DNA from: an uncultured Clostridia bacterium
GTDB taxonomy: Bacteria > Bacillota > Clostridia > Christensenellales > Borkfalkiaceae
DNA: 39,513 nt
Reading direction: 5' to 3'
Assembly: GCA_949283125.1 (NCBI GenBank)
Contig: CASDRK010000003.1
Span: forward strand, 1-39,513
Part shown: in pieces, positions 21,938-29,891 of the stretch
How the letters are laid out: the number at the start of each line of letters is the position of its first letter
How positions within the stretch are numbered: the first letter of the stretch is position 1
Program-made: the position numbers and the translations under genes
Notes under the pieces: generated by a model
Seen by the model: the letters and a program-made list of their open reading frames with translations, nothing else
The model's database searches: none
Told to the model about the DNA's origin: nothing

Positions 21938-22534
21938 TTATACGAACTCGTCGCCGCGCATCAATGAGGCGGTCTTTATTATGTCCTTCGCCCTCCCGCC
22001 GTATCTGCCGCTCAAAAAGGCGCAGAACAGGTCGGGGCGCAGGTTGTTTTCGCCGCAGCCCAAGGTGAAGTTCAGTTCGCCGTTTTGCCATTCAACGGCA
22101 TATATCCTCGGGCGAATGTCCACTTCGCGGCCGCGCATGTCGGTTATTTTTATGCTCTCTTCGGCCAGCAGCGCGGCCGCGTCGAAGGGTTTGAGCCCGG
22201 TTGCGGAATAGGCGCACGCCGTTATGCAGTCGGCATAGTTGGGGTTGTCCTTCACGCGCGCCCACTTCAGGCACTTTATGCCCGCGGGCGAAAACGCGTT
22301 GAATCTTTCGGCAAAATCCCCGTCGAACGCGCTGTCCGCGGCCGCATATTCGGCTACCGACTTTATGCCGGTGCCGAGGGGGTTGTTCATGAATATGCGC
22401 GGGTGGCGGTGAAAGCCGCGGCTGTATTCCACCGGGATCCCCGCCCTGCGCATCGTGCGGTATATGTGGCGCAGAAGGTCGAGGTGCGGAATGTATTCCG
22501 CTCTGTCCGTCTTGGTATATTTAAAGGCTATCAT
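21938..22534 (-). CDS. TIGR03936 family radical SAM-associated protein (DUF2344)
   Basis: A 198-residue protein of the DUF2344/TIGR03936 family, almost always encoded next to a TIGR03960 radical SAM protein and rng. Conserved features are YTKTDRAEYIPHLDLLRHIY (H and D conserved) and EYSRGFHRHPRIFMNNPLGTG. Its biochemical role is not known. A coupled part in RNA modification with the radical SAM gene has been suggested by context only. The ATG at 22534 overlaps the stop of the upstream gene (ATGA), with GGGGGGAG as ribosome site; a longer open frame upstream is a shadow of the radical SAM gene. Confidence 0.92.
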   Translation of the reverse strand: MIAFKYTKTDRAEYIPHLDLLRHIYRTMRRAGIPVEYSRGFHRHPRIFMNNPLGTGIKSVAEYAAADSAFDGDFAERFNAFSPAGIKCLKWARVKDNPNYADCITACAYSATGLKPFDAAALLAEESIKITDMRGREVDIRPRIYAVEWQNGELNFTLGCGENNLRPDLFCAFLSGRYGGRAKDIIKTASLMRGDEFV

Positions 22535-24327
22535 CTCTCCCCCCTTGCGGCGGGGCAGTCCGCCTGCAGTCCGCAGCCCGAACAGCCCGCCGTGCAGCTG
22601 CCCGTCACTATGCCGTCGTAGGCCCTCCGGCGCTCGCGCAGCAGGAACTTTTTGTCTATTCCGACGTCTATCGCGTCCCACGGCAGCACTTCGTCGGCGG
22701 CGCGCTCGCGCGTGTACTCGCCGGGGTCTGTGCCGCAATCGGCAAAGGCCTGCGCCCAGGCGTCCTTTTTAAGCTCTTTTGTCCAGCCGTCGAACCGGCA
22801 GCCCAGCTCGTACGCGCGCTCTATCACGGCGCCCAGCCGCCTGTCGCCGCGGGCGAGCACTCCCTCGAGACGGGAAGTGAAATAGTCGCTCCAGCTCAGG
22901 GTCACTCCCTTTATGTACAGGCAGTCGCGCAGTATCTTTTGCTTTGCTTCCACTTCCGCCTCGCTGCACTGCCGCTCCCACTGAAAGGGTGTGAAGGGCT
23001 TGGGTATGAACGTGGACACCGAAACGGAGACGCGCAGCCCCTTTGCGCGCTTCTTGCGGCCGTAGGTGCTCTTTATCAGGTCCACTATGCGCCTTATTGC
23101 CCGCAGATCGTCGTCCGTCTCGGTGGGCAGCCCCAGCATAAAATACAGTTTGACCGCGGAATATCCTATGTCGAACGCGCTCTCCGCGGCGGAAATTATC
23201 TCGTCCTCGGTGACGTCCTTGTTTATCGCGTCCCGCAGGCGCTGGCTGCCCGCTTCCGGCGCGAAGGTCAGCGAGACCCTGCGCGCGTCCTGCGCGAAAT
23301 CCTTGTCGAAGGAATCCGCCCGCAGCGAGGGCAGGGCGAGCGTGACGTCCTCCGGCAGACTTTCCTTAAGGCTGCGCAGCAGTTCGCGCAGGCGGGGGTA
23401 ATCGCCCGTGGAAAGGGAGTTCAGGCTGACTTCGTCGTAGCCCGTCGAAGCTATCAGCGAGCAGGCCTGCCGCGTCAGCGTTTCAACGCCGCGCTGCCTG
23501 ACCGGCCTGTATATGAATCCCGCCTGACAGAAGCGGCAGCCGCGGTAGCAGCCGCGCATCACCTCTATTATCGAGCGGTCGAACACGCTCTCGCAGTTGG
23601 GCACGGGCTGCGCGGCGGGGAACACCGCCCCGTCGAGGTCGGAAACTATGGCCCTGCGCGGTCTGAAATCCCCTTCAAAGCCGCATATGCGGCCGTCTTC
23701 GCCGTGCAGCGCGCGCGTAAGCGCGGGCACGTAAACTCCGTCCAGCGCGGCCGCGCGGCGGTAAAATTCCTGCGTCGCCCCGCCGCATTCCAAATATATG
23801 GCGGCCACGTCTGCGTCCACACTCTCGCCGTCGCCTATAAAGGCTATGTCTATGAAGTCTGCCAGCGGCTCGGGATTGACCGCGCACGGGCCGCCTATGG
23901 CTATCACGGGATATCTGCCGCCCGCTCTGTCCGCCCGCCGCAGCGGTATGCCCGCAAGGTCGAGCATATACAGCAAGTTTGTGTAGCACAGCTCAAACTG
24001 CAGCGAAAAGCCTATCATGTCGAACTCTGCAAGCGGCTTTTTCAGAGCGAGGGAGTACAGGGGCACTCCGGCGGATTTCAGCCCGTCGCCGAAGTCGGTG
24101 TAGGGCGCAAAGCAAAAATCGGCCGCGTATCCGCGCCGCCTGAAACTTTCGGCCACTATCTTTATGCCCAGATTGCTCATGCCCACTTCGTACAGGTCGG
24201 GAAAGGCCATGCAGAAATAAAAGGGCGAAGGCGGGCTCTTGACCTCGCCGAACTCTCCGCCGGTGTACCGCGCCGGCTTTTCGACGCGCGCCAGAATGTC
24301 TTTAATGTCGTCCATGTTTACAGTCAT
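22531..24327 (-). CDS. TIGR03960 family B12-binding-domain/radical SAM protein
   Basis: A 598-residue radical SAM protein. The N-terminal part (about 30-190) resembles a cobalamin-binding domain (FPDLYEVGMSNLGIKIVAES, then IGGPCAVNPEPLADFIDIAF). The radical SAM core starts at VMRGCYRGCRFCQAGFIYRP, giving the CxxxCxxC ligands for [4Fe-4S]. The C-terminal SCTAGCSGCGLQADCPA cysteines may hold a further cluster. The substrate is unknown. The promoter is excellent (TTGATT, 17 bp, TATAAT) but the ATG follows 7 nt after the -10 box with no ribosome site, so a leaderless mRNA is likely. A second ATG at 24315 also has no Shine-Dalgarno. Confidence 0.93.
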   Translation of the reverse strand: MTVNMDDIKDILARVEKPARYTGGEFGEVKSPPSPFYFCMAFPDLYEVGMSNLGIKIVAESFRRRGYAADFCFAPYTDFGDGLKSAGVPLYSLALKKPLAEFDMIGFSLQFELCYTNLLYMLDLAGIPLRRADRAGGRYPVIAIGGPCAVNPEPLADFIDIAFIGDGESVDADVAAIYLECGGATQEFYRRAAALDGVYVPALTRALHGEDGRICGFEGDFRPRRAIVSDLDGAVFPAAQPVPNCESVFDRSIIEVMRGCYRGCRFCQAGFIYRPVRQRGVETLTRQACSLIASTGYDEVSLNSLSTGDYPRLRELLRSLKESLPEDVTLALPSLRADSFDKDFAQDARRVSLTFAPEAGSQRLRDAINKDVTEDEIISAAESAFDIGYSAVKLYFMLGLPTETDDDLRAIRRIVDLIKSTYGRKKRAKGLRVSVSVSTFIPKPFTPFQWERQCSEAEVEAKQKILRDCLYIKGVTLSWSDYFTSRLEGVLARGDRRLGAVIERAYELGCRFDGWTKELKKDAWAQAFADCGTDPGEYTRERAADEVLPWDAIDVGIDKKFLLRERRRAYDGIVTGSCTAGCSGCGLQADCPAARGER

Positions 24328-24334
24328 ATATTAG

Positions 24335-24363
24335 ATTATAACATCGGGGCGGCGATTAATCAA
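24335..24363 (-). promoter_or_regulatory. Promoter of the radical SAM-rng operon, probably leaderless
   Basis: Minus strand: -35 TTGATT (complement of 24358-24363), 17 bp, -10 TATAAT (complement of 24335-24340), 7 nt before the ATG at 24327. Just upstream, GCATAATTTTAT occurs twice (24375-24386 and 24394-24405, 19 bp apart), which could act as an UP element or operator. Confidence 0.75.
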
Positions 24364-24424
24364 CAGCAAATTCCGCATAATTTTATAATCTTTGCATAAT
24401 TTTATCCGCCGGAGGCCTGAGAAC

Positions 24425-24471
24425 GGCAAGAGCCGGGCGGGCGGATGTCCTCCGCCCGCCCGGCCCTTGCC
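24425..24471 (-). terminator. Terminator after the two small membrane protein genes
   Basis: A 14-bp perfect stem (24432-24445 with 24451-24464) with outer GGCAAG/CTTGCC pairing. It lies just after the minus-strand gene ending at 24487; no long T run is present. Confidence 0.55.
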
Positions 24472-24486
24472 GGAGCGCGATAAGCA

Positions 24487-25077
24487 TTATTCGCTGTCCG
24501 ACCCGCCATCGGTCATTTCCCTTGCCTCTTCAAGAATGTCCCCCGCCCGGCTTATCGAGCTCCGATAGAGCGACATCTTTTTTTTGTAATTTATCCGGCC
24601 GAATATGGCCAGAGGGATAAAAACCACTGGGAAAACGACGCATACGGCTATCTCCCAGCCCTCGGCCGCCGTTCCGTTGGCTATGGCCATTATTATCGAG
24701 ATGATTATCAGGGCGGTGCCTATCGCGGCAATTGCCGTTATTAAGTTTGGCTTTTTGGGTTCGGCGACGGAGGTGCATGCGTAAAATTCGCTTTCCAGCT
24801 CCTTCAGCCTGCCGTAGCCGGGCATCTGCGTGTCCCGCCCGAACCGCATGGCTATGTAATTCGTAACGTTGGTGTGCGTCTGCACGTCCACCCTGCCGTC
24901 CCTGCCGGTGAAGCCCTGCATAAAGGCTCCGTAAGATTTCACCGTGGCGCCGGTGACGTGCGTGCTCTCGTTGTAAACTTCCTGCGACTCTATCAGTTGC
25001 CAGCCGAATACGGAGTTGATTTCAAGGGTGGAGTCCTCGTAGTTCGGGTCAACGCGTTCGGTTTTATATTCTGTCAC
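24487..25077 (-). CDS. Hypothetical protein with two membrane helices
   Basis: A 196-residue protein. The N-terminal 100 residues are polar and beta-rich, with a conserved-looking FGWQLIESQEVYNES (24-38) that recalls small membrane-associated proteins of Clostridia. Two hydrophobic helices follow (about 110-130 and 140-160), then a basic loop (RINYKKKMSLYRSS) and an acidic tail. The GTG start overlaps the stop of the upstream gene (GTGA), so it is coupled to the small membrane protein at 25074. Function unknown; the pair may form one membrane complex. Confidence 0.65.
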   Translation of the reverse strand: MTEYKTERVDPNYEDSTLEINSVFGWQLIESQEVYNESTHVTGATVKSYGAFMQGFTGRDGRVDVQTHTNVTNYIAMRFGRDTQMPGYGRLKELESEFYACTSVAEPKKPNLITAIAAIGTALIIISIIMAIANGTAAEGWEIAVCVVFPVVFIPLAIFGRINYKKKMSLYRSSISRAGDILEEAREMTDGGSDSE

Positions 25078-25439
25078 TTGACCTCAACCCCCAGAATTTT
25101 TTCCGCAAGCGGCCTGATATGTCTGGTCGCAAATACCGTGAGAACGGGGATAACTATTATCCCGAAGATGAGGAGGAGCAGCCACCAGAGCCCGCCGCCC
25201 TGCTTTCTGCCGCCCGATTGGATATAGCGCATCGTGTTTATGCACAGCATGCCCCAGCCCGCAAAAATTCCCCAGACTATCATGGCTATGCCGCAGATGA
25301 TGCCGCCCACGGTCGGTATGGCTCCGCACAGTCCGCCCGCGACTATTATGCAGGCGCAGACGATCGTGTAGACGTTGCGCCGCTTTTTCAGCGTGGCGAT
25401 CACTTGTTCCGTGTCGTTGTTGATGATAACGTTTCCCAT
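25074..25439 (-). CDS. Small hypothetical membrane protein
   Basis: A 121-residue protein with two or three hydrophobic segments (about 22-45, 46-68, 84-104) and a Gly/Lys/Gln-rich loop (QSGGRKQGGGLWW) between them. A ribosome site GGAG is present upstream of the ATG. It is the first gene of a two-gene unit with the overlapping gene at 24487 and is divergent from the broken XRE regulator. No family recognised. Confidence 0.65.
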   Translation of the reverse strand: MGNVIINNDTEQVIATLKKRRNVYTIVCACIIVAGGLCGAIPTVGGIICGIAMIVWGIFAGWGMLCINTMRYIQSGGRKQGGGLWWLLLLIFGIIVIPVLTVFATRHIRPLAEKILGVEVK

Positions 25440-25519
25440 ATTTTTTCTCCTTGGTAATTGTATTGTTAATCCATTATATTCTCAATAATTGATAAACTTT
25501 TTAGTGTCGGTAAAGGTAT

Positions 25520-25719
25520 ATGAAGTTCAACGAAAATTTAAAAGCCCTCCGTCTCGCCTGCGGGCTGGGGCAGAGACGGCTGGCCGAAAAGTTAAATATT
25601 TCGCTCAAGACGTCTCGCATTGGGAAACGGGCTACAGCGAGCCTTCCGTAAGCCAGCTCGTTCAGCTTGCCGACTTTTTCGACGTGACGCTGGACGAGCT
25701 TGTCGGCAGAGGGCAATAG
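25520..25719 (+). pseudogene. XRE family regulator broken by a one-base frameshift
   Basis: The first 31 codons from the ATG at 25520 read MKFNENLKALRLACGLGQRR and LAEKLNISLKT, the start of an XRE helix-turn-helix. In the next frame the text goes on as SHWETGYSEPSVSQLVQLAD and FFDVTLDELVGRGQ, the normal rest of the same domain. The join near 25612 is explained by loss of one base in a codon for Val (expected LKTVSHWETG). A stop-free but wrong frame results, so the product would lose half of its DNA-binding domain. A sequencing error is the alternative. It is divergent from the two membrane protein genes, which such regulators often control. Confidence 0.8.
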
Positions 25720-25775
25720 ACGGCGCGCCCTGCGAAGGCTTTGATTGAAAAGGCGGTGAAATTTCTTCATTCGCA

Positions 25776-25804
25776 TTGACAAACGCGGCGCGCTTTGCTA
25801 AAAT
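25776..25804 (+). promoter_or_regulatory. Promoter of the SecB-like gene
   Basis: -35 TTGACA (25776-25781), 17 bp, -10 TAAAAT (25799-25804), with CAGGAG before the start codon. Confidence 0.82.
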
Positions 25805-25837
25805 GATAGGGTAATATTTAAATATTCAGGAGTAACA

Positions 25838-26269
25838 ATGATGAAATACGATTTCAAAGGAATAACTTGCGAACAACTTTCCTTCAAGCTGAACAGGGTG
25901 AGACTTGAACCCAACCAGAGACTGGACATCAAACCCCAGTTCTCCCGTCAGGTGAGAAAGGCAAACGAAAATCCCAAACTCATGTTCGTGAACCTGAAGG
26001 TCGCCGTGCTAACTTCCGAAGCCGAGCCCAAGCCCTTCGACATCGAAGTTTCCGTGGTGGGCATATACGAGCTGGCCGAAGTGCCCAATCAGCAGCAGGA
26101 GAGGGATTTCGTCATCGAAGCCACCGGCATGCTCTATCCCTATCTCCGCTCCATGGTTACAAACCTCACTGCGCAGGCATACATCCAGCCGCTCAACCTG
26201 CCCGTGCTCAACGGCCCCATCTTCCCCGAGGACAGGGACACCTACGCATTCAGCGTGAGCGACAACTGA
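25838..26269 (+). CDS. SecB-like protein-export chaperone
   Basis: A 143-residue protein of the SecB fold. The beta-rich body (FVNLKVAVLTSEAEPKPFDI) and the EVSVVGIYEL strand match the SecB substrate-binding sheet. The C-terminal LTAQAYIQPLNLPVLNGPIF corresponds to the conserved T-x-x-(G/A)-x-x-P-L-x-L-P-x-x-N of SecB. SecB holds preproteins unfolded for SecA. It is typical of Proteobacteria; in Firmicutes, scattered SecB-like proteins occur, some as chaperones of toxin-antitoxin pairs. Two ATGs lie in tandem (25838 and 25841). It has its own promoter and terminator, so it is a single-gene unit next to the broken XRE gene. Confidence 0.8.
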   Translation: MMKYDFKGITCEQLSFKLNRVRLEPNQRLDIKPQFSRQVRKANENPKLMFVNLKVAVLTSEAEPKPFDIEVSVVGIYELAEVPNQQQERDFVIEATGMLYPYLRSMVTNLTAQAYIQPLNLPVLNGPIFPEDRDTYAFSVSDN

Positions 26270-26299
26270 AACGGCGCAAAATAATTTTCGGCGGTTTTC

Positions 26300-26333
26300 G
26301 CCGGCGGCAGTTTGCTCTGCCGCCGGCTTTTTC
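26300..26333 (+). terminator. Terminator after the SecB-like gene
   Basis: Perfect 11-bp stem (26300-26310 with 26317-26327), 6-nt loop, then a run of T. Confidence 0.9.
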
Positions 26334-26448
26334 CTGCGGCCGGCGCGACATCCGGCACAATATGTTGTGTTGCGGCAGAGCGCGCGCACTATTATAATAA
26401 TAGTTATGCAAAAATAAAAAAAATTGCAGTAAACCGCCCCGAAATCGA

Positions 26449-26477
26449 TTGACATGCGGCCGCATAAATGCTAATAT
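26449..26477 (+). promoter_or_regulatory. rpmG: Promoter of rpmG-secE-nusG
   Basis: -35 TTGACA (26449-26454), 17 bp, -10 TAATAT (26472-26477). Confidence 0.8.
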
Positions 26478-26530
26478 TCTATACACACACCGAAAGAGGG
26501 GTGTAATTTTTTTGTACGGAGTTTTCCAAA

Positions 26531-26692
26531 ATGAAGGCATCAACAAGGACAAAGATAACGTTCGAGTGCACCGAATGCAAGCGCAGGAACTACGACAGCT
26601 ACAAGAACAAGCGCAACGATCCCGACAGGCTTACCATCTCCAAGTACTGCCCTTTCTGCAAAAAGCACACCGAGCACAAGGAGACCAAGTAA
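26531..26692 (+). CDS. rpmG: 50S ribosomal protein L33
   Basis: A 53-residue L33 that begins [20 protein letters not shown] and ends [14 protein letters not shown]. It has the two CxxC pairs (CTEC, CPFC), so it is the zinc-binding form. CGGAG lies 9 nt before the ATG. Another frame is open across this DNA but its product has no resemblance to any protein. First gene of the rpmG-secE-nusG unit, the usual order in Firmicutes. Confidence 0.95.
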   Translation: MKASTRTKITFECTECKRRNYDSYKNKRNDPDRLTISKYCPFCKKHTEHKETK

Positions 26693-26773
26693 TTTTTTAA
26701 AAGGTCTTTTTCGAGCGGGCAGCTCGCGCGCCGCTTGACCCGCAATGCCGCGCACGGCATCAAGGAGAACACA

Positions 26774-27001
26774 ATGGCAAACAAAAACGAAGCCAAAAAG
26801 CCCAGCATCTTCGTCAGGATGGGCAAAAAATTAAAGGAAACCTTTTCCGAGCTCAAAAGGGTCACGTGGCCCACTTTCCCCAAGGTAGTAAAGTCCACCT
26901 GCGTCGTACTGCTCGTAGTTGTGGTGTTTTTGCTGGTCGTCACCGGCATAAACCAGCTGTTCCAGTATCTTCTGGAGCTGCTCACGAAGCTGGGCGGTTA
27001 A
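26774..27001 (+). CDS. secE: Preprotein translocase subunit SecE
   Basis: A 75-residue single-span SecE of the short Gram-positive type. The amphipathic cytoplasmic helix KKLKETFSELKRVTWPTFPK with the conserved K-R-V-x-W-P leads into one membrane helix (about 38-60). SecE clamps SecY in the translocon. AAGGAG lies before the chosen ATG at 26774; the frame is open a little further upstream without a ribosome site. Between rpmG and nusG as usual. Confidence 0.96.
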   Translation: MANKNEAKKPSIFVRMGKKLKETFSELKRVTWPTFPKVVKSTCVVLLVVVVFLLVVTGINQLFQYLLELLTKLGG

Positions 27002-27046
27002 AAAAGCTGCGGGCCAACCGCTGCACTTTCGGAGGTTTATCTATCA

Positions 27047-27595
27047 ATGGCAGACGTTCAGGAACAGCCCTGCTGGTATATTCTGCATACCTATTCGGGT
27101 TATGAAATGATGGTCAAAGATTCGCTCTTCAGGCTTGTGGAAAACAACAACCTGCAGGATCAGATCTTCGACGTCAAGATACCCATGGAGCAGACCATCG
27201 AAGAAAAGAACGGCAAGCGCAAGGTTGTGGAGCGCAAGCTTCTGCCCTGCTACGTGTTCATAAAGATGATCTATTCCAACCAGCTCTGGTATCTGGTCAC
27301 CAACACCCGCGGCGTCACAGGGTTCGTCGGCCCTCAGGGCAGACCCATACCCATGAAGGACGAGGAGATACGCAAGATGCGGCTGGAGGAAGTGGTCGTG
27401 GACGCCGATTTCGCGGTGGGCGACACCGTCAACATCGACGCAGGCCCCCTCGCCGGATTCGACGGGGTCATCACCGAACTCAACGACCTTGCGCAGAAGG
27501 CCAAGGTCAACATTCAGATGTTCGGCCGCTCCACCGACGTGGAAGTGGAATATATCCAGATAAAAAAGATCGATTCGCCCGCAACGGCGGAATGA
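27047..27595 (+). CDS. nusG: Transcription termination/antitermination factor NusG
   Basis: A 182-residue NusG. The NGN domain (about 8-115) starts CWYILHTYSGYEMMVKDSLF and holds the RNA polymerase-binding face with LLPCYVFIKMIYSNQLWYLV and TRGVTGFVG. A KOW domain follows (about 125-165: VGDTVNIDAGPLAGFDGVIT). It pauses or stimulates RNA polymerase and couples it to ribosomes. GGAGG lies before the ATG. Its stop codon touches the first copy of a 67-bp direct repeat. Confidence 0.98.
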   Translation: MADVQEQPCWYILHTYSGYEMMVKDSLFRLVENNNLQDQIFDVKIPMEQTIEEKNGKRKVVERKLLPCYVFIKMIYSNQLWYLVTNTRGVTGFVGPQGRPIPMKDEEIRKMRLEEVVVDADFAVGDTVNIDAGPLAGFDGVITELNDLAQKAKVNIQMFGRSTDVEVEYIQIKKIDSPATAE

Positions 27596-27852
27596 GAGCG
27601 GCGGAGCCGCTGAAAGCTGACGACAAATCGCAGCCGCCCCAAGGCGAGATTTGTGTTGATATCATATAAATAACGTTGCAAGGGGAATTCATTTCCCCGC
27701 AGCAGACCCGATTTGCGAACGCCTTCGCTCAAGCGGTGTGAATTGCCGCGATTAAAAAATTGAGGGCGAAAGCATATCGCGGCAAGAGCGGCGGAGCCGC
27801 TGAAAGCTAACGACAAATCGCAGCCGCCCCAAGGCGAGATTTGTGTTAATAG
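27595..27852. repeat. 67-bp direct repeat pair between nusG and rplK
   Basis: Two copies of a 67-bp sequence lie at 27595-27661 and 27785-27851, offset exactly 190 bp, with only two differences (both G/A). Each copy holds a short hairpin GCGGC-GGA-GCCGC and a larger one with ACAAATC/GATTTGT arms. The 123 bp between contain further inverted repeats, including TTGCCGCGAT...ATCGCGGCAA (about 27744-27784). The first copy begins at the nusG stop codon. No gene is seen in the whole gap 27596-27920. It looks like a mobile or REP-like intergenic element inserted in a ribosomal protein operon. Confidence 0.85.
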
Positions 27853-27854
27853 TA

Positions 27855-27912
27855 AAGTGGGAGAGCAGGTTAAATCTGTTTAATGGCCTGTTCGCTACAA
27901 CCACTTCGGAGG
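27855..27912 (+). promoter_or_regulatory. Candidate L1-binding leader of rplK-rplA
   Basis: AAGTGG (27855-27860) can pair with CCACTT (27901-27906) and CAGG (27866-27869) with CCTG (27887-27890), with an inner TTAAA/TTTAA arm. The structure ends directly before the rplK ribosome site CGGAGG. rplK-rplA mRNAs are usually autoregulated by L1 at such a site. The repeats upstream leave it intact. Confidence 0.5.
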
Positions 27913-27920
27913 AATAAACA

Positions 27921-28346
27921 ATGGCAAAAAAGATCACCGCGGTAGTAAAGCTTCAGCTTCCCGCAGGTAAAGCCACCCCCGCGCCCCCCGTCGGTTCGAC
28001 GCTCGGCCCCCACGGTATCAATATACCCGGCTTTACCAAAGAATTCAACGCCAAGACGGCGTCGCAGGCAGGACTCATCATTCCCTGCGTAGTCACCATC
28101 TATCAGGACAGGAGCTTTACTTTCGTTCTCAAAACGCCCCCCACGCCCGTACTCATCAAAAAGGCTCTGGGCATAGAAACGGCTTCCGCACGTCCCAACA
28201 GGGATAAGGTGGGCAAGCTCACCAAAGCTCAGGTGGAAGAGATAGCCAAGACCAAGCTCCCCGACCTCAACTGCACGGATCTTGAGATGGCAAAGAGCAT
28301 GGTAAAGGGCACCGCGCGCTCGATGGGCGTCACGGTGGAGGAATAA
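27921..28346 (+). CDS. rplK: 50S ribosomal protein L11
   Basis: A 141-residue L11 of normal length. The N-terminal domain has [20 protein letters not shown] and the LGPHGINI motif; the C-terminal rRNA-binding domain has [20 protein letters not shown] and [10 protein letters not shown]. It forms the GTPase-associated centre stalk base. GGAGG precedes the ATG. rplA follows 18 bp later. Confidence 0.98.
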   Translation: MAKKITAVVKLQLPAGKATPAPPVGSTLGPHGINIPGFTKEFNAKTASQAGLIIPCVVTIYQDRSFTFVLKTPPTPVLIKKALGIETASARPNRDKVGKLTKAQVEEIAKTKLPDLNCTDLEMAKSMVKGTARSMGVTVEE

Positions 28347-28364
28347 GGCAGGAGGTAAAGCGAA

Positions 28365-29054
28365 GTGAAAGTCGGAAAGAAATACGCAGAGAGCGTAAAA
28401 TCCTATGATCATTTAAAGGCATACGACCTTGCCGAAGCTGTAAACCTCGTGCTCTCCACGGCAAAGGCAAAGTTTGACGAAACCATCGAACTTCACGTTC
28501 GTCTGGGCGTAGATCCCCGTCAGGCAGACCAGCAGGTCCGCGGCGTGCTCGTTCTTCCCAACGGCACCGGCAAGGACAAGAAGGTGCTCGTCATAGCCAA
28601 GGGCGACAAGGCCGATCAGGCGCAGGCCGCAGGCGCGGACTACGTCGGCGCGGAGGAGACCATCCAGCGCATCCAGAAGGATAACTGGTTCGATTTCGAC
28701 GTAATGATAACCACGCCCGACATGATGGGCGTCGTCGGCCGCATCGGCCGCATCCTCGGCCCCAAGGGCCTCATGCCCAACCCCAAGAGCGGCACTGTGA
28801 CCATGGACGTCGTAAAGGCGGTCAAGGAAGTCAAGGCCGGTAAGGTGGAATACCGTCTGGACAAGACGGCCATCATCCACTGCCCCATCGGCAAAAAGTC
28901 CTTCGGCGCGGAAAAGATAAGCGAAAACTTCAACGCGCTCATGGACGCCATAGTCAAGGCCAAGCCCGCCACCGCAAAGGGTCAGTACATCAGGAGCGTG
29001 ACCATAACCTCCACGATGGGTCCCGGCGTAAAGGTCTACTACAGCAAGGGTTAA
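28365..29054 (+). CDS. rplA: 50S ribosomal protein L1
   Basis: A 229-residue L1. [20 protein letters not shown] and the signature [20 protein letters not shown] are intact, as is the C-terminal [14 protein letters not shown]. It forms the L1 stalk and represses its own operon by binding the mRNA leader. The start is GTG with GGCAGGAGG upstream. A terminator follows at 29061, so the operon ends here and is not continued by rplJ-rplL. Confidence 0.98.
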   Translation: MKVGKKYAESVKSYDHLKAYDLAEAVNLVLSTAKAKFDETIELHVRLGVDPRQADQQVRGVLVLPNGTGKDKKVLVIAKGDKADQAQAAGADYVGAEETIQRIQKDNWFDFDVMITTPDMMGVVGRIGRILGPKGLMPNPKSGTVTMDVVKAVKEVKAGKVEYRLDKTAIIHCPIGKKSFGAEKISENFNALMDAIVKAKPATAKGQYIRSVTITSTMGPGVKVYYSKG

Positions 29055-29060
29055 CTCAAG

Positions 29061-29084
29061 GCTCCGCCGCGTGCGGAGCTTTTT
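29061..29084 (+). terminator. Terminator after rplA
   Basis: 7-bp stem (29061-29067 with 29073-29079), 5-nt loop and TTTTT directly after. It separates the ribosomal protein operon from the SufC-like gene. Confidence 0.85.
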
Positions 29085-29157
29085 GCTTTTCGCGCGCGCC
29101 TGCGGCTGCGTCGGCGCGCGTATATGCGGTATCACAAAGGGTAATAGTTTAAAAGAT

Positions 29158-29886
<729 letters not shown>

Positions 29887-29891
29887 CGCAT

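Noticed and set aside
25520-26269. Toxin-antitoxin-chaperone system from the XRE and SecB-like genes
   Set aside because: No toxin frame is present, the XRE gene faces its divergent neighbours, and the SecB-like gene has its own promoter.
26449-26700. 83-codon frame over the rpmG region
   Set aside because: It is in another frame than the clear L33 coding sequence at 26531-26692.
26693-26773. tRNA gene between rpmG and secE, as found in some bacteria
   Set aside because: The 81-bp gap has no cloverleaf or conserved T-loop sequence.
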